From Trileptium ribeirensis (lineage: Eukaryota; Nematoda; Enoplea; Enoplida; Thoracostomopsidae), in contig JASANE010017747.1 in NCBI GenBank assembly GCA_030248225.1, positions 1 to 64,000 on the forward strand: DNA of 64,000 nucleotides, written 5' to 3'. The stretch's first letter is position 1. Every line of letters starts with the position of its first letter. Positions 32,300 through 44,310 of this stretch are shown piece after piece. The notes below the pieces were generated by a model that was given only the letters and a program-made list of their open reading frames with translations, did no database searches and was not told where the DNA came from. The translations under genes were made by a program, and so were the position numbers.

Positions 32300-34670
32300 T
32301 ATCTGCTGTCAGGGTTTAGTAGGCTACCAGGGGATTCTCGGGGCTAAATTCCCAATTTTTATCTTTTTTTCACTCAAATCATTATTATACGTTTCCCCAA
32401 GTTTCAAAATTTTAAATTTTATCTTCTTTTCTGATCCTAATTTGCATAATTGTCATTAATTATGTTCATTAGCTATGTTCAGCTTAGGTTGTTTTTCAAT
32501 TACTAATCAGTGATAGTTTTGATCTCGTAGCAAACGTCGGTTTCTAGAGAGCTTAGAGGTTACATGCTGATTTACTAGTTTTTTGTTTTATATATCTGGG
32601 ATTACCTAGCTAACGATTTACGTTCTAGTTCATCATTAATGCTGCACTACTGAATTGTCGTTTTTGTTTAGTGAGATCTTATTGTCAGGGAACCTTCGCA
32701 ACAATGTTACGAGTTGCCCGGAGCTTATCTTGAAGTGAATTAGTATGGTTTATGGTATTTTAGGCGCAAGGAATTGCGTGATTGCTTAAAACTCTGTAAC
32801 TAATTCTTGTTATTTTGGCGTGAAGGAGCTTATACTCGGCCCTTCGGGAGTTCGCTGTGTATACAGGAAACGCCTATACTAGGGGTTTCCGTGTTGTCAA
32901 CTAGTCGATTATTGTGCTAACATTGGAGAGCAAAGAATGCGCAGACCTATGGCTGGATTATAATCGAGCAGGGTTTTGAAAGGCATTGCACAGTGAAACG
33001 CTAGCAAGTTACAGCACAAATAAGTATTTTTAATCGTTACTAGTTTAATTAATAGTAGTATTTTTCCTTGTAAAATCGAAGTAAGAAGTGGCGAATAAGG
33101 AATTAAGAGCGATAGATTAGTATAACGCACTAGGCCTATTAATATTTAAAATTTCGGCCGCGTTGTGTCGAGTGAGATATTCCAGGGCGAGAGTACAGAT
33201 GGGATCCGAATTAATTCGTAGTACGTACTACTTGTGAAATCGGCAGTGTCCATTGTCGGTGAATCAAGTAGTATTATTCTTGAAAAGACCGAGCGAGTGA
33301 GGGGCGTGGAAAAAGATAACCTTCTCCAGTCGCCGTAGATCCCACTTTGTATTCTTGGACCTGCGTCCGTAAGGCAAGATTCTCCCATACGATTCCCCGG
33401 CCGGAAGGACGTATGGAGTGAGCAACTTCAACTGCACAATACTCGACCGCTACCATACAGTTTTAATAACGTGGTTCGGCAGCCGTCCGGTGTCGGCCTG
33501 TTTAACATAATTGGCATTACTAGTGTAAATCTAGGGCTTAGGTTGAGGTACTTGGACACTCGCATGGTGGCAACCGTCCGGAGTCACTGTGTAAACCCAC
33601 AAGGGAATTTACTGAAGTACTAGATAACCTAAACCCTAACCATTATCGCTCAAGGTTAAGCATTAACCACTAGTTGTTATAATTTAAGGCTAAGGACTAG
33701 GTCAAGTACTAAGTAGCTTTAACTTAACCTAAGGACTAAAGAACTAGATAGGGAGCGTCGAAATTATCGAACCAGTGGCTTTTCGATAAGAGCACCGAGG
33801 AAAGTACGTATTCGGATACGATTATCAAAAATAGTGCCAAAAGTGATCGACGGTGTTATCAGTGCCTAACGTTTTATCGTTTCGTAATAAACATTCTATA
33901 TTCGTGTATGTCGCCCAACTATCTGGAATTCGAGCAATAGATCCGAGGATCGCCATATCGCGAAATATAGGGCACGAGTACCGCTCACGAAAAGAAAGAC
34001 GCGCGCCACCAAATAACGTCCACCGGCATTCTACCGGCTACACCTCGAACCGCACAATCCTTCGGTGACGAATCCCTTCCCCTTTGTAATACCGACAGCC
34101 GACATAAAAAATCCCATCCAACGCCGACCCCTTTGGATCCTTTAAAATATTACATGCTGACCACGATGTTGTGTAAAATATAACATCTGCTACGCTAGCA
34201 ATTTCCACTAGCTAGGTAAGCCTTTTAACAATTAAAACAAAAGAAACTAAACTGCAAGCATTACTAGTAGCATAATTCTTTATGCGAGATTCTTGATATA
34301 AACTAAGAACAATAAAAACAGAAGCGTAGTTCTTTACGCTGTATTATATCTACCCGGACGTCTAGTTCAACGATATAATTCAAGCGCTGTCGCTGCCGAA
34401 CTGGAACCAAACCTCGATTAAACTAAAATTACAAGAAAAACTTCAGCTAACAACTTGTTAGCCAATTGCATAAATTGTTGTAATTAGGTAAAAGAAAGGA
34501 AGGAAAACAAAAACAAGGTAGAAAACCGAAACAAAGACGCAAAAGAGAGGTAAGGGTGTAATAAACAAAACGGTGAGAAGCCTGGGTGTTTAGAAAATTT
34601 TGCAGTTTGGGGCGGGTTTGGACCGGGATTCCCCCTGTAACCTAGTAGATGCCTAACAATAGGTAACGGA
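32300..34670. other. Possible larger element with imperfect inverted ends
   Basis: TGTCAGGGTTTAGTAGGCTA then CCAGGGGATTCTCGG at 32310 resembles the reverse complement of 34625-34665 (TGTTAGGCATCTACTAGGTT then ACAGGGGGAATCCCGG). These could be the ends of a DNA element that contains LTR-like copy A, or two oppositely oriented copies of one LTR start. No protein-coding content recognised. Confidence 0.3.
33470..34150 (+). repeat. LTR-like repeat, copy A
   Basis: Shares with copy B: AACCGTCCGGAGTC... followed by TAAACCCACAAG; a GTTTTAT...AATAAACATT segment that looks like a TATA/poly(A) region of an LTR; and a well-kept block CACCTCGAACCGCACAAT followed by TTCGGTGACGAATCCC. No pol gene lies nearby, so this may be a solo LTR or another dispersed repeat. 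Confidence 0.4.
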
Positions 34671-35019
34671 AAGCGAAAATTCAGAGGCTCACTTTCTAGT
34701 TTGTTGTGCGAATCTTTTGGCAGATTTACGTCCTGGAAAGAACTAACTCATGTGTAAACGCAAAATAATTGTGTTGGTTCGAGTTCTTCTGGTTTTATGT
34801 ATTACGATTCTAAACGTAGTAATTGATAGTTAAAGGAATAGAGCTACAAAAGCTAGGACTTCACACCTAAGTGCGTTAAACCCGAATAGTAGATAAATTA
34901 GTAATACTATAACTTCCTTGTAAAAACGATAGAATTCCACTGGCAACAAATGGCTTAATAATAGTGATAACATAATAACTACGTACTAATTGTTGGTAAT
35001 ATTTTAATATACCAGCCCA

Positions 35020-36090
35020 AGTGTCAAGTGAGCATAGCCCGGGTGAGCTGAACAGGTGGGTTCAGTGGTTAGTAGCACGAATTGTTGGGTTGTCAGCTGT
35101 ACGGGGGCAGCTCAGAAAAAGAAGACCGGTGCGAGTAAAGGGTGTGGAATCGAATAACCACCTCGAGACACTCCTGCCTCATAAGCAGCCAGTTGGCCAG
35201 CCGGTCGGGGGCCTAGAGATTGGGCAAAGTTTCAACTGAATAGTATATAGTCCACCGCTACTACGCAGTTATATTTAACTAGTTTGCCGGCAGTACGGGG
35301 GAAACTAAAACTAATATAACCGGAACAAATTAGCTTAATTCTAAGGAACTAGCCCCAGATAACGAAATAATTATACATCGTCAGCTGTACGGGGCCAATT
35401 GTATAGACCCACAAGAGCCTTATTAGAGTAACAGCTAAACTACAGTCTAATCGTTATCACTCGGCCTTAACGCTATTGTCAGCTGTACGGGCGCAATTGG
35501 ATTAAATAAAGATTTGTATTAGAGTAATTCTAAATTTAAGGTTGAGGTACTCAGATAAACATGCATCGTAGGCTGTACGGGGGCGATTGTACAAACATCA
35601 CAACAGGAGTAATAGAATAGTAAATAACTTAACCTTAAGTTTAAGAGAAGTAGGAACTTAGCAAAGCGTGCTCAATAGTACTTGGTTAGAATAGGCAAAA
35701 GTTATTGGTGGATAATAAGGGCTAATTTCATAGTGACGGCATTAAAAGCATTGCGCTATAAATAGAGCTTGCGGGTTGATGCTAGATAGTTGTGCCTTAA
35801 CATTTTATACTATCTTATAATAAACATTTTTTATTACACTGATGGTGCTCTATTATCTGAAACAAGAGTGACTAGCGTTGAACCACGCCGCAATGCAAAA
35901 TATAAAGCTCAGATACTGACCACGGAATGTCAGAACACGCGTTAACCGAGCATCCCCACCGGCATTTTACTGGCTACACCTCGAACCGCACAATGTTCGG
36001 TGGCGAATCCCGTTCCCTTTTAATATCCGATAGCCGTCATAAGAAAATGTCTTTCCGACACCTACCCCACTGAAAGTCGAAAAATGTGAC
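35020..36090 (+). repeat. LTR-like repeat, copy B, with CAGCTGTACGGGG iterations
   Basis: Contains at least four TCAGCTGTACGGGG-like words (35093, 35381, 35480, 35570) and a weaker one near 35288, several followed by CAATTG and by TAGACCCACAAG. Further on are TTATAATAAACATTTT and the block CACCTCGAACCGCACAATG then TTCGGTGGCGAATCCC, as in copy A. Confidence 0.45.
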
Positions 36091-36147
36091 ACTTACATGA
36101 TCCTTACTTTATAAAACCATACTAATTGTAGCAAACTAGCTATGTAT

Positions 36148-36780
36148 TTATTCACAACCATAGAACATCTTAACCATACAACATACCTTCACATGGTTTA
36201 GAAGAATAAGTCTAGTAGACATTTTATCGCGCCTCATCTGTTGCGTTTTAAGCGTGTCTGTGGTACGTGACATTGTTATGGTATTAGACAGATCGTTCCA
36301 GGGCCGGACCACTCTGGATGAGAAAAATGGTTCCGTACGTTTGTTCGACATTGTTGTACAAACAATTTATGGTCATGTCCCCTTAGTTGTCGGTGGGGCA
36401 TCTCAAAGAATTCATCAACCGTCAGTACGGAGTTGCCACTGATATATTGTAAGCGTTCACGAGATCTACCGTCTCGATACGTTGTTCCATTGTATGTCGC
36501 TTGCTAGGCGGAGAAATCGTCGTAGGGTATTCTTGAGTTTATGAATGGCAAGGACGTACTGAGGTGCCCAAACGACAGTGGCGTATTCTAGTATGGGTCT
36601 AACCAATGCTTTGTACAAAGGGAGTATGACCTCTGCAGAGCGCGATGCAATTGTTCGACGGACTATTCCAATCTGCTGGTTCGCATGTGTATCAAGCATG
36701 TTTATGTGAGACGCAAACCTGAGATCGCTAGGCGCTATCACGCCAAGATCTTTAACTTGATCAACTTTCTGGAGATCCGT
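36148..36780 (-). pseudogene. CR1/Jockey-like LINE, C-terminal RT fragment
   Basis: The minus strand reads KVDQVKDLGVIAPSDLRFAS, LYKALVRPILEYATVVWAPQ, then in another frame NKRTEPFFSSRVVRPWNDLS. These are the thumb and C-terminal blocks of CR1/Jockey reverse transcriptases. The copy is cut upstream at an (AT)n run (36781-36794) and broken by a frameshift around 36350-36470. Confidence 0.85.
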
Positions 36781-37139
36781 ATATATATATATATATGGAG
36801 TGGTTGGGGATATCTCGTAAAACTTCCAGAAACTAGGCCTTCGAGGCCGGGTGCGTCCCCGCAGATTGATATTGGTGCCCCTCAGTTTACAATCGCAATA
36901 AAAACTTTTCAACAATCTATCTTTGGATAACTAAGGCTGTTTTAACTAGGGACATGCGTGCATTCCCCTAGTTGAAATTCTCTAGTGACGGTCTTGATGG
37001 AGCAACGTTTATAACAGCAACTAAATCACGCTTGATCTAAGCCCGCGGATGTTATAGTCACGGCAACTGAAAACTCGTATCAAATTGAAAATTAAATACA
37101 TCGCATCTGCTCGACAATCGAGCGCATATGATCAATTAT

Positions 37140-37677
37140 CATAAAACATTTTTCATTTTCCTACTTTACTGTTTCCCAGTATTTTTCAGTGTTCCGACTT
37201 TCAAAATTTACCGATTTCAAAGTTTTCGGTTTCCCAACTATCCTACATCTTGCCATTTTCCATTTCGCGTTCTCCATATTTACTAGTGTTTCTTTCCCAA
37301 AAATTTCCTGTTTTATATTTCGTATTAACATTTCAGGAGGTTCTGCCTCACAATAGTTTTCCGATTCCTAAATATCTAAATTCTCAACATTTTCCCGCTT
37401 CATGTTTCCTATTTGAGAATGGTTTTCCGTTCCGAACCTTTGTTGTTTTCCCGCTTTACTATTTCCAATCGTTGTCCAGCATGCAATTCACAGCATGTTT
37501 TCGTTTCTCATATTCCTTCCTTAAGTTTCCCGGTTGAATAACGTCTCTTTCCAGCATATCTCTTTCCAGGTCACGAGACCGAACCCCCTACCTTCCCGTT
37601 ACTTTCCAGTTTTCTGTCCTAAAACATTTTCTCGTTTTCCGACGGTTTTCTGTTTCCCTACAATTCCAACACTCTTC
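37140..37677. repeat. Pyrimidine-rich simple-sequence tract
   Basis: Degenerate repeats of TTTTCC/TTTCCCG words with almost no purine runs. The same type continues at 39282-39560 and 40790-41470, showing that one long tract was broken up by the 37686-39273 element and the L2 fragment. ORFs here are composition artefacts. Confidence 0.7.
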
Positions 37678-37685
37678 ACTTTAGT

Positions 37686-39273
37686 CATACATGCCGACGG
37701 TCGGTCATGCCAGGGGGGGTAGAGGCCTCCACGGGGGGCGTGGGTCGCGGCCATCTCAGGGGGGTAACCCCCCACTGGCCGGCCAAATTAGTCTAGGGGG
37801 GTCGGTCTCGTGAGGACCTTTTTTTTTGATCGTCGGATGTATATTTTTCACCTACGTCTTCAGTTTGTCTACATGCACCGCAAGAAACGCGAAGGCGCAC
37901 ATTGCGCACGTTTTTTCACCGTATTTGTTGATCTACAGTAATTCTTTCAGTTATTTTAATCTATCTCTGCCTTGGTGCCGATTCGGTCCCAGAACGCTCG
38001 TTAGGACAATCAAAGACACTTGTTGATTTAGCTGTCTTGTCTCTGTTAGAATATTTTTTGGTTGAAAGTTGTCTTCCCCGGTATGTTTCAAACTATTATT
38101 TGTATATACATGCCTGTTTCAGAGCTGAAAAATCATGCTAGATTAGCAACAGAATTCAGAATATGTTCCAGCACGGATAACCTTCGTTAAAAGAAAGCAA
38201 AGTAGTTTTTTTTTAAATTGGCAATAGATATTCATAACATGAAAACAGCGCGGTAGCTTTTTGAACAGTTATTTGTGAAATATGCATTCAGTGAACACAG
38301 TGTCTACCGTAACAGAGCGTACTGTGTTGGGCTTGAGATATTCGCAGATTCGTTTTTAACGTTTTTAACGTTTAACCGTACAAAACGGTGCAAAATTTTA
38401 GTGAGTTCGTGGTTAATTCACCGCGGACCATAGCAGACATTCAATGTCTAAATCTAGTTAGTATATAAATAAGTATTTCGGTTAACTTTTATTTCAGGGA
38501 ATGACGTCTTTCAACAAAAAGCTTTCCACAAATATACAGCTGCATATGCACCACTAGCAACAAGCAGGCACAATTTGCGCAAGTTTTGTGCTGCGCACCC
38601 CGGGGGGGGGGTGCTGCGCACCCCCAGCGGGCGTAGCCCCCCCTGGACTTTTCGGCCTCAGGGGGCGTCCGGACCTCAGGGGGGGGTTACCCTCCACTAC
38701 CCCCCCTGCCGGTATGTATGATCCTAAGCCATGTAAGCTACAACGGTCGTGTTACAACTGTGACCCCAAACCATGGCTGCAATATACTCTTCGTTCTACT
38801 TCAGTGGCGCTTGTTTTGTTTCCATCGCCAGCAACATACACAGGTGACTGAGTTAGGGCACTCCAACTCGCAGTATTAATACTGGAAGCTTTGACTAAAT
38901 TCATCCTAAGCCATGTAAGCTACAACGGTCGTGTTGCAACTGTGACCCCAAACCATGGCTGCACTATACTCTTCGTTCTACTTCCGTAGCGCTTGTTTTG
39001 TTTCCATCGCCAGGAGCATACAAAGGTGACTGAGTTTAGGGCACTCCAACTCGCAGTAGTAATACTGGAAGCTTTGACTAAATTCATCCTAAGTCATGTA
39101 AGCTACAACGGTCGTGTTACAACTGTGGACCCAAACCATGGCTGCAATATACTCTTCGTTCTACTTCCGTGGCGCTTGTTTCGTTCCCATCGCCAGCAAC
39201 CCCCCACCAGCCTCAGGGGGGGGGTTCGGACCACAGGGGGGTTACCCCCCTACCCCCCCTGCCGGCATGTATG
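37686..39273. mobile_element. 1.59-kb element with CATACATGCCG inverted ends and G-runs
   Basis: The inverted ends are CATACATGCCG, each followed inward by CAGGGGGGGTAG. The exact 8-mer ACTTTAGT flanks both sides (37678-37685 and 39274-39281). Removing the element rejoins a continuous pyrimidine-rich tract. Inside are several runs of seven to nine G or C, a direct repeat of GTGCTGCGCACCCC, and a 183-bp tandem array. No transposase is encoded. The 8-bp duplication fits hAT-like insertion, although the terminal bases are not the usual CAGGG. Confidence 0.75.
38721..39201. repeat. 183-bp tandem array (about 2.6 units)
   Basis: Units start at 38721, 38903 and 39086 with ATCCTAAGYCATGTAAGC and run through AACCATGGCTGCA, CTTCGTTCTACTT and CATCGCCAG. 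The third unit is cut short by the GC-rich end of the host element. Differences between units are few, so the array is recent. Small plus-strand ORFs here are by-products. Confidence 0.9.
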
Positions 39274-39281
39274 ACTTTAGT

Positions 39282-39560
39282 GATTCCCAAATATTTATAC
39301 GAGTATTTCTCAAATCCGTATTTTCCAATTTTCCTTATCAGCAACGTTTTTCATTTTCCGTTTTAACCATTCAACTAGTTTTCAGTTTCAAAACGAATTC
39401 ATGTTTTCCGTTTTCCCTATTCTCATTTGTAGAGTTTACCGACTTTTGTCATTTTCGTGCGTCTCATTTGTTGACTGTTACGTACATTTGTCACTTAATA
39501 ATGTTTCCATTTCCACATTATTCGGCTCATCGCAAAAGCCTCTCAACAGAGACAGCTCCT
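39282..39560. repeat. Pyrimidine-rich simple-sequence tract, continued
   Basis: Same TTTTCC-type wording as 37140-37677, resuming directly after the inserted element's target duplication. Confidence 0.6.
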
Positions 39561-39631
39561 TTTCAGATATCCTCCGACATACACACAATATGAACTGAAA
39601 AAGCGACATTGCTTGTATGATCGGACCTCTC

Positions 39632-40735
39632 CGCTGGGTTCGACTTGATTGATCATCAGCTCTTACTCAGTCGTTCATGCAGTCTAGGCGTATTTACACA
39701 TCGATCGAATGGTTTAAATCATACCTAAAAACGATTGGTCCTATTGCGTCAAAATTGGTAATAAGACGTCGTTCGCTGTCAGAACCACATGTGGTGTTCC
39801 ATAAGGCAGCGTTCTTGTCCTCTTATTGTTTAACATCTATATCGCACCCGTAATTGACATTATAAACAACTGCTGGTTTCAAAGCACACGCTTATGCCGA
39901 CGATATCCAGCTTTGCAAACAGTTTGACGGTAGCAAGTAGAAACTATTCGTTCCGCTGAGCTTCTAATGGGGAATGGTTTTCGGACAAGTTGCAGCTAAA
40001 TTGTGCCAAAAGTAATGTTAGTCTACTTCAGCTGCATCACATATACTGTGAGCATTGCAGCGGGTGATGAAGTTATAAAACCTCAGACTCAATTAACTGG
40101 GTGTGAAACTACACTCGTATATAAAATTTGACCAGCATATAATAAACGTATCCCGAAGGAGTATCAGGCAACTTGGCGATTTGTGGCGGTTACGCCCAGA
40201 CTGGACATGATTATGCGAGTATTTGTCGTGTCTCGCTTCAATTATTGTAACTCATTGTGTTATAGGTTGCCAAACACACGACTTGGCTCACTTAAAGATG
40301 CTGTTACACAGCGCTGCCAGATTTGTCCCCCGAAGCGGTATCCTAGAGCATATCATCCCAGTATTGCTGAACTGCATTGGCTACCCTTGGAAAAACGGAT
40401 ACTGTATAAAGTTTTAAGTATCATTTTCTATGCTCTTTCTTCTGAAAAGCCGCTACTGCGTAGAGGCATGCTTATATTGTCATCCGTGTCCCAACTAGCT
40501 GCTAGTCAAATTCTGACGTTTGACGTATTGAGGTTTGTCGGAACGAGAGTTTTCGTTCTTTGGGTCCAATATCGTGGAATCTTCTTGCTAGCGACATAAG
40601 GGATCTGAAACTAACACGACTACAATTCATGAACAGACTGAAAACCTATTTATTCAGATATTGATCGCATTTATAAAACGCGCCTGTGGAACGTTTACCG
40701 AAATAGGCGATATCAGTGTGTACTATTATTATTAC
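39632..40735 (+). pseudogene. L2/CR1-type LINE fragment, reverse transcriptase half and 3' tail
   Basis: In broken frames one reads FDLIDHQLLLSR (RT motif), a degenerate GVPQGS region near 39790, then VVSRFNYCNSLCYRLP, HSAARFVPRS, HWLPLEKRILYKVL and near the end FMNRLKTYLFRY, the typical L2-like C-terminus. The 3' end has GCGCCTGTGGAACG, GGCGATATCAGTG and ATTATTATTATTA, like L2 tails. Many stops and frameshifts; 5'-truncated. Confidence 0.8.
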
Positions 40736-40789
40736 TGCATTTATAATTTCTATCAAGATGCCAGATTCCTACACCCTATTAACATTATT

Positions 40790-41470
40790 TGGTTTCTCAA
40801 TACTTGAATATTTCCTCTGTCCATAGTTTTTAAGATTTTCCTGTTTTCTACCTTCCGACATTTTCCGTTTTGCTTTACGAACGTTCCGTTCCCGAAAATT
40901 GCTCTTTGTTTTACTTCCCAACATTTTGCTTTTCCTGGGTTTCTTGTTTTTCTTCAACAGTTATCAGTTTCGAGATTAATAACACCTATTTGCGAGCATC
41001 CGGTGCCTAACTTTCCCGCTTTCTAGGGTTCAAGTTTCCAAACATTTGTCTTTTATAAAGAGTTAATAGCTTTCTATAAACGTTTTACTGTATATATTCA
41101 TCATGTGTCGATAGTTTTTTGGTTCCCAATTCCCTACGTTTTTTAGTTTCAGATTGTAAATATTTGCCGTTTCGCAAGATTTTATTTTCCTAAAGTTTTT
41201 CCGTCTCCATGCTATCTGATTTCCCTGTTTTTTCAGCTTTCCGTTCCTCAACTTTCCTTTTTTCCAACACTTTTCGTTTCTGTATTCACTGAAACTAGTT
41301 TTCTGGTTTCCAGAAAAATTAAATTTTCTCGACATCTGTCATTCCAATAGCTTCCCTCTTGTAACACCTTTCCGTTTTCCAAGTGTCTAACTTCCCGACA
41401 ATTTCCTATTTCTGTTTACTACTTCAAAGCACTGTACCGGTTCACAACATTTAGTGTGTTTCCAACAACA
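40790..41470. repeat. Pyrimidine-rich simple-sequence tract, continued
   Basis: TTCCGTTTTCC-type words with the same strand bias resume after the L2 LINE fragment. Minus-strand Lys/Asn-rich ORFs here are composition artefacts. Confidence 0.6.
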
Positions 41471-41529
41471 TTTTCCGATAGCGGGGGTGGCCTGGTTGTC
41501 GTAATCGTGCGGATTGGCTTTTACTTGCC

Positions 41530-42650
41530 CTGTTTTTTGTAGCTATTTCGACTGTCGTGACTGGTGCGATTGTTATCCGATTCGTCTGTCGTAACCGTCC
41601 GGATTCTCGTGCTGTCCCAATGGTCGCGACTGTATCTAAATTGTCGTAAAATTGGCCGTATTGCCGTAACTGCTCCGATTGTTATAATTGTGCCGATTGT
41701 TTTAACTGTCCCAGTTGTCGTAAACAGGGTTGGCTTTTTCCAGAAAAACGTCGGATGGAAAAAAACCAGTTTTTTCGGAAAAAATGAAAAAACGGAAAAA
41801 AGGGAAAAAAGTAAAATTTTACACTTAGCTTTATACTTGATAGCCTGTTAGAAAAATAGAACGTAACACAGTTTTATGCGAAATTGAATCCTGTTGTTGA
41901 TTGTCAATATATTAATTACTGGAAAAGATTGCGCTTGTGTGCCTGACCTTTGTCTACCTAGTTTACTGCTTTCATGTGCTCGATACAAATCCCATGGCTC
42001 TATTCAGTACCAAGCCTATTTAATTCAAATTTGCCATCGGGCAAAAGATTCTGATGCGATGAAGGAAGCAAGCTATGCTTATGCTCAGATTATAAACTAA
42101 GTTGATGCTTGAAAAATATAGTTACACCATTTCTGCCATATAAATCATAAATATGTAATGTAAAGGCTGTTTACGGGCGTAAATAATGCTCACGGGCGTA
42201 ATATTTTGTTGCATAACGGTTTTCCAACTATTTCGGATCCCAAAATACTGAAATAGTTTTTTTCATTTTTTCCTTGGGGGTGGAAAAAACAGAAAAAAAA
42301 CATTTTTCCGTTGGGTTTTTTCCGGTGCCCAACCCTGGTCGTAAATGTCCTGATTGACCTAAGTCTTCCTATTGTGGTAACTGGAACGATTGTCGGAATA
42401 CTGCCCCGCTTGTCATAAATGGCCCGATTGTGGTAACTGTCGCGATTGTGCATTAACTATCCTGATAATTGCAGCTGCTCTGATTGTCCAATCCCGATTG
42501 TTGGAACTGTCACGACTGTCGCAATTGTCCCGATTGTTGTAATTGCCCCAATGTGGTAACTGTCTCGATTTTCGTAACTATCGAGATAGTCAAAACAATC
42601 GCTATTGTTGTAACTGTCCGGACTGTTGTAACTGCTGTAACTGCCACACT
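41530..42650. repeat. 18-bp minisatellite, interrupted by a MITE
   Basis: A degenerate unit close to GTAACTGTCCCGATTGTC repeats from about 41530 to 41724 and again from 42338 to about 42650. Units vary in one to several positions. The MITE at 41725-42337 splits the array. Confidence 0.85.
41725..42337. mobile_element. 613-bp hAT-type MITE inserted in a minisatellite
   Basis: The ends are CAGGGTTGGCTTTTTCC and, in reverse complement, CAGGGTTGGGCACCGG. This is the CAGGGTTGGGCA-type end common in hAT elements. Exact flanks GTCGTAAA lie at 41717-41724 and 42338-42345. Because the surrounding 18-bp minisatellite also contains GTCGTAA-like words, the duplication alone is weaker evidence than the ends. 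Inside are A-rich and T-rich arms that could fold back. A 68-codon ORF inside is not recognisable. Confidence 0.75.
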
Positions 42651-43569
42651 ATGACGACCAGACCAACTACGACAATCAAATCAGTCAGCATGAAAAGCAA
42701 TAGACACACATAGAGACAAATAAATATATAAACTAGTTGTTCCTGGCACAACCGGAAAACTCCTATATGTGACATGGGCCGTGTTGACGGCGTATCGATG
42801 TCGATTTGGGAGGTACACCAATCTACCCTGAACCTCCACACCCGTTTCCCCGTATCGCGTTCCCCATTCTTCTACGTGCAAAAAATTTTGACAATAATAG
42901 ATAAGAATTGAGGGATAATTGAAAAAATTGTAGAAAATTGAAAAAAATTGTAGGAAACGTGGCAAAAATTAAAAAAATTTGTGAATTCCAAAAAATTCGG
43001 AAATTCAACCCACCTCACGACCCCTTAGCCGCTTCCTCTGCCGGTCGGCAGGTCCCCGCTTAAACGCAGAACATAGTCTCCAAGTTGTGTCTTTTACAAT
43101 GTTTAACTATGTACAACCCATCCAGCGAATTTCCATCATTAAGTTATAAATTATATCTTCTGGTGGTTAATATATTATTTTTATTGTTTATTATTCCACC
43201 ATTAGTGGATAGAATTTTCTATTTGCTGGCTGTTAATTTGTAATTTCTTATTCCGCCATTAATAGTCTGAAATTTAAATGGGCAGGCTTTAATACGGGAT
43301 TTTTAATTTATTACGTAGCTAGTCCTAAGCACTTGGTATTTAATTTTATATATTTGTTGGGGTTGTCGGCGGTCCATTAGGCTTGTGGGGCGTAATTTTT
43401 CAAATGTCAAAAATTTTAACTTAAACATAAAATTCTTTGTTATATCTTTCCCTACCTAAATCCAAATTTCAAAACTTAAATTTTAAGTTTTTATTTTGTT
43501 TACTTACTGTTATGTTATTTTGTTTTGTTGAGGGTAGGGGTTGGATGGGGATTTTTTCTTATGACTTTT
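42651..43569. other. No gene seen; AT-rich repeats
   Basis: Around 43180-43270 two copies of TTATTCC(A/G)CCATTA followed by similar sequence suggest an old duplicated repeat. Nothing coding. Confidence 0.4.
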
Positions 43570-44310
43570 GGGCAGGCCCAATCTTGTATTCTTCCTGCCT
43601 AAGAGACTAGATTACAATGATCTTGCTCCTATCCTAAAAACCTCACCATTCATTTATCCTACCCAGGGAGGAAAGCTATTCTCCCACTGGGGTGATTCCT
43701 ATATTCTCTTTCACAAGGGGATTTTTACCCATATTGGGTATGGGGACCTCTATTTCTTCCTATTTCGGGCATATTATCCTTAATCCAAACATAGAACCAA
43801 AACCCAATATTTCTACCTAAATAACAAATTTATCTATAATTAATATCTCTTCTCCCAGGGGAAGTGAATCCCATATCATCTACGGGGAGGAGATATCTAC
43901 TCAAATTCTATATTAAAGCCTTCATTTCCTACTCACTACCGATACATTACCTCTTAAATATGACGCAGGATCCACAATTTTATAAATTCGCTTATTTTTG
44001 CTTAAATGACATTTCTTTTTGATTTATATTCATTCTCCCTGCGGAGTGTATTATATTTCATCCCCGGTAGGGTGATATCTACCCCCACCCGGACAAACAC
44101 TAATTTTACTCTTCCTGAGATACACTACTCCCTACAATTAATTCAGGACCCCATTCTAAACATAATTCAACGTTTTTATTTCCATATGTAACTTATACAA
44201 ATATATATACTAAGATTTCCCCAACTATGTTCAAACTCTATTCTGCTACCGGACTATAGTTCACATTTTATGCGGGTGGGAGACCCCAATCCTACTAATA
44301 TTTCCCATTT
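43570..44310. repeat. C/T-rich tract with repeated short G/C palindromes
   Basis: The plus strand has few G except in small clusters such as CCCACTGGGGTG, CCCAGGGGAAG, CTACCCAGGGAGG, CCCCGGTAGGGTG and CCCATATTGGGTATGGGG, each able to form a short hairpin. They recur every 50-200 bp. No coding function is suggested; the ORFs are composition artefacts. Confidence 0.5.

Noticed and set aside
35990..36030. Primer-binding site of an LTR retrotransposon after copy B
   Set aside because: TGGCGAATCCCGTTCCC starts with TGG but does not read as the complement of a recognisable tRNA 3' end.
40769..41335. Lys/Asn-rich minus-strand ORFs
   Set aside because: They follow from the pyrimidine-rich simple sequence of the plus strand.
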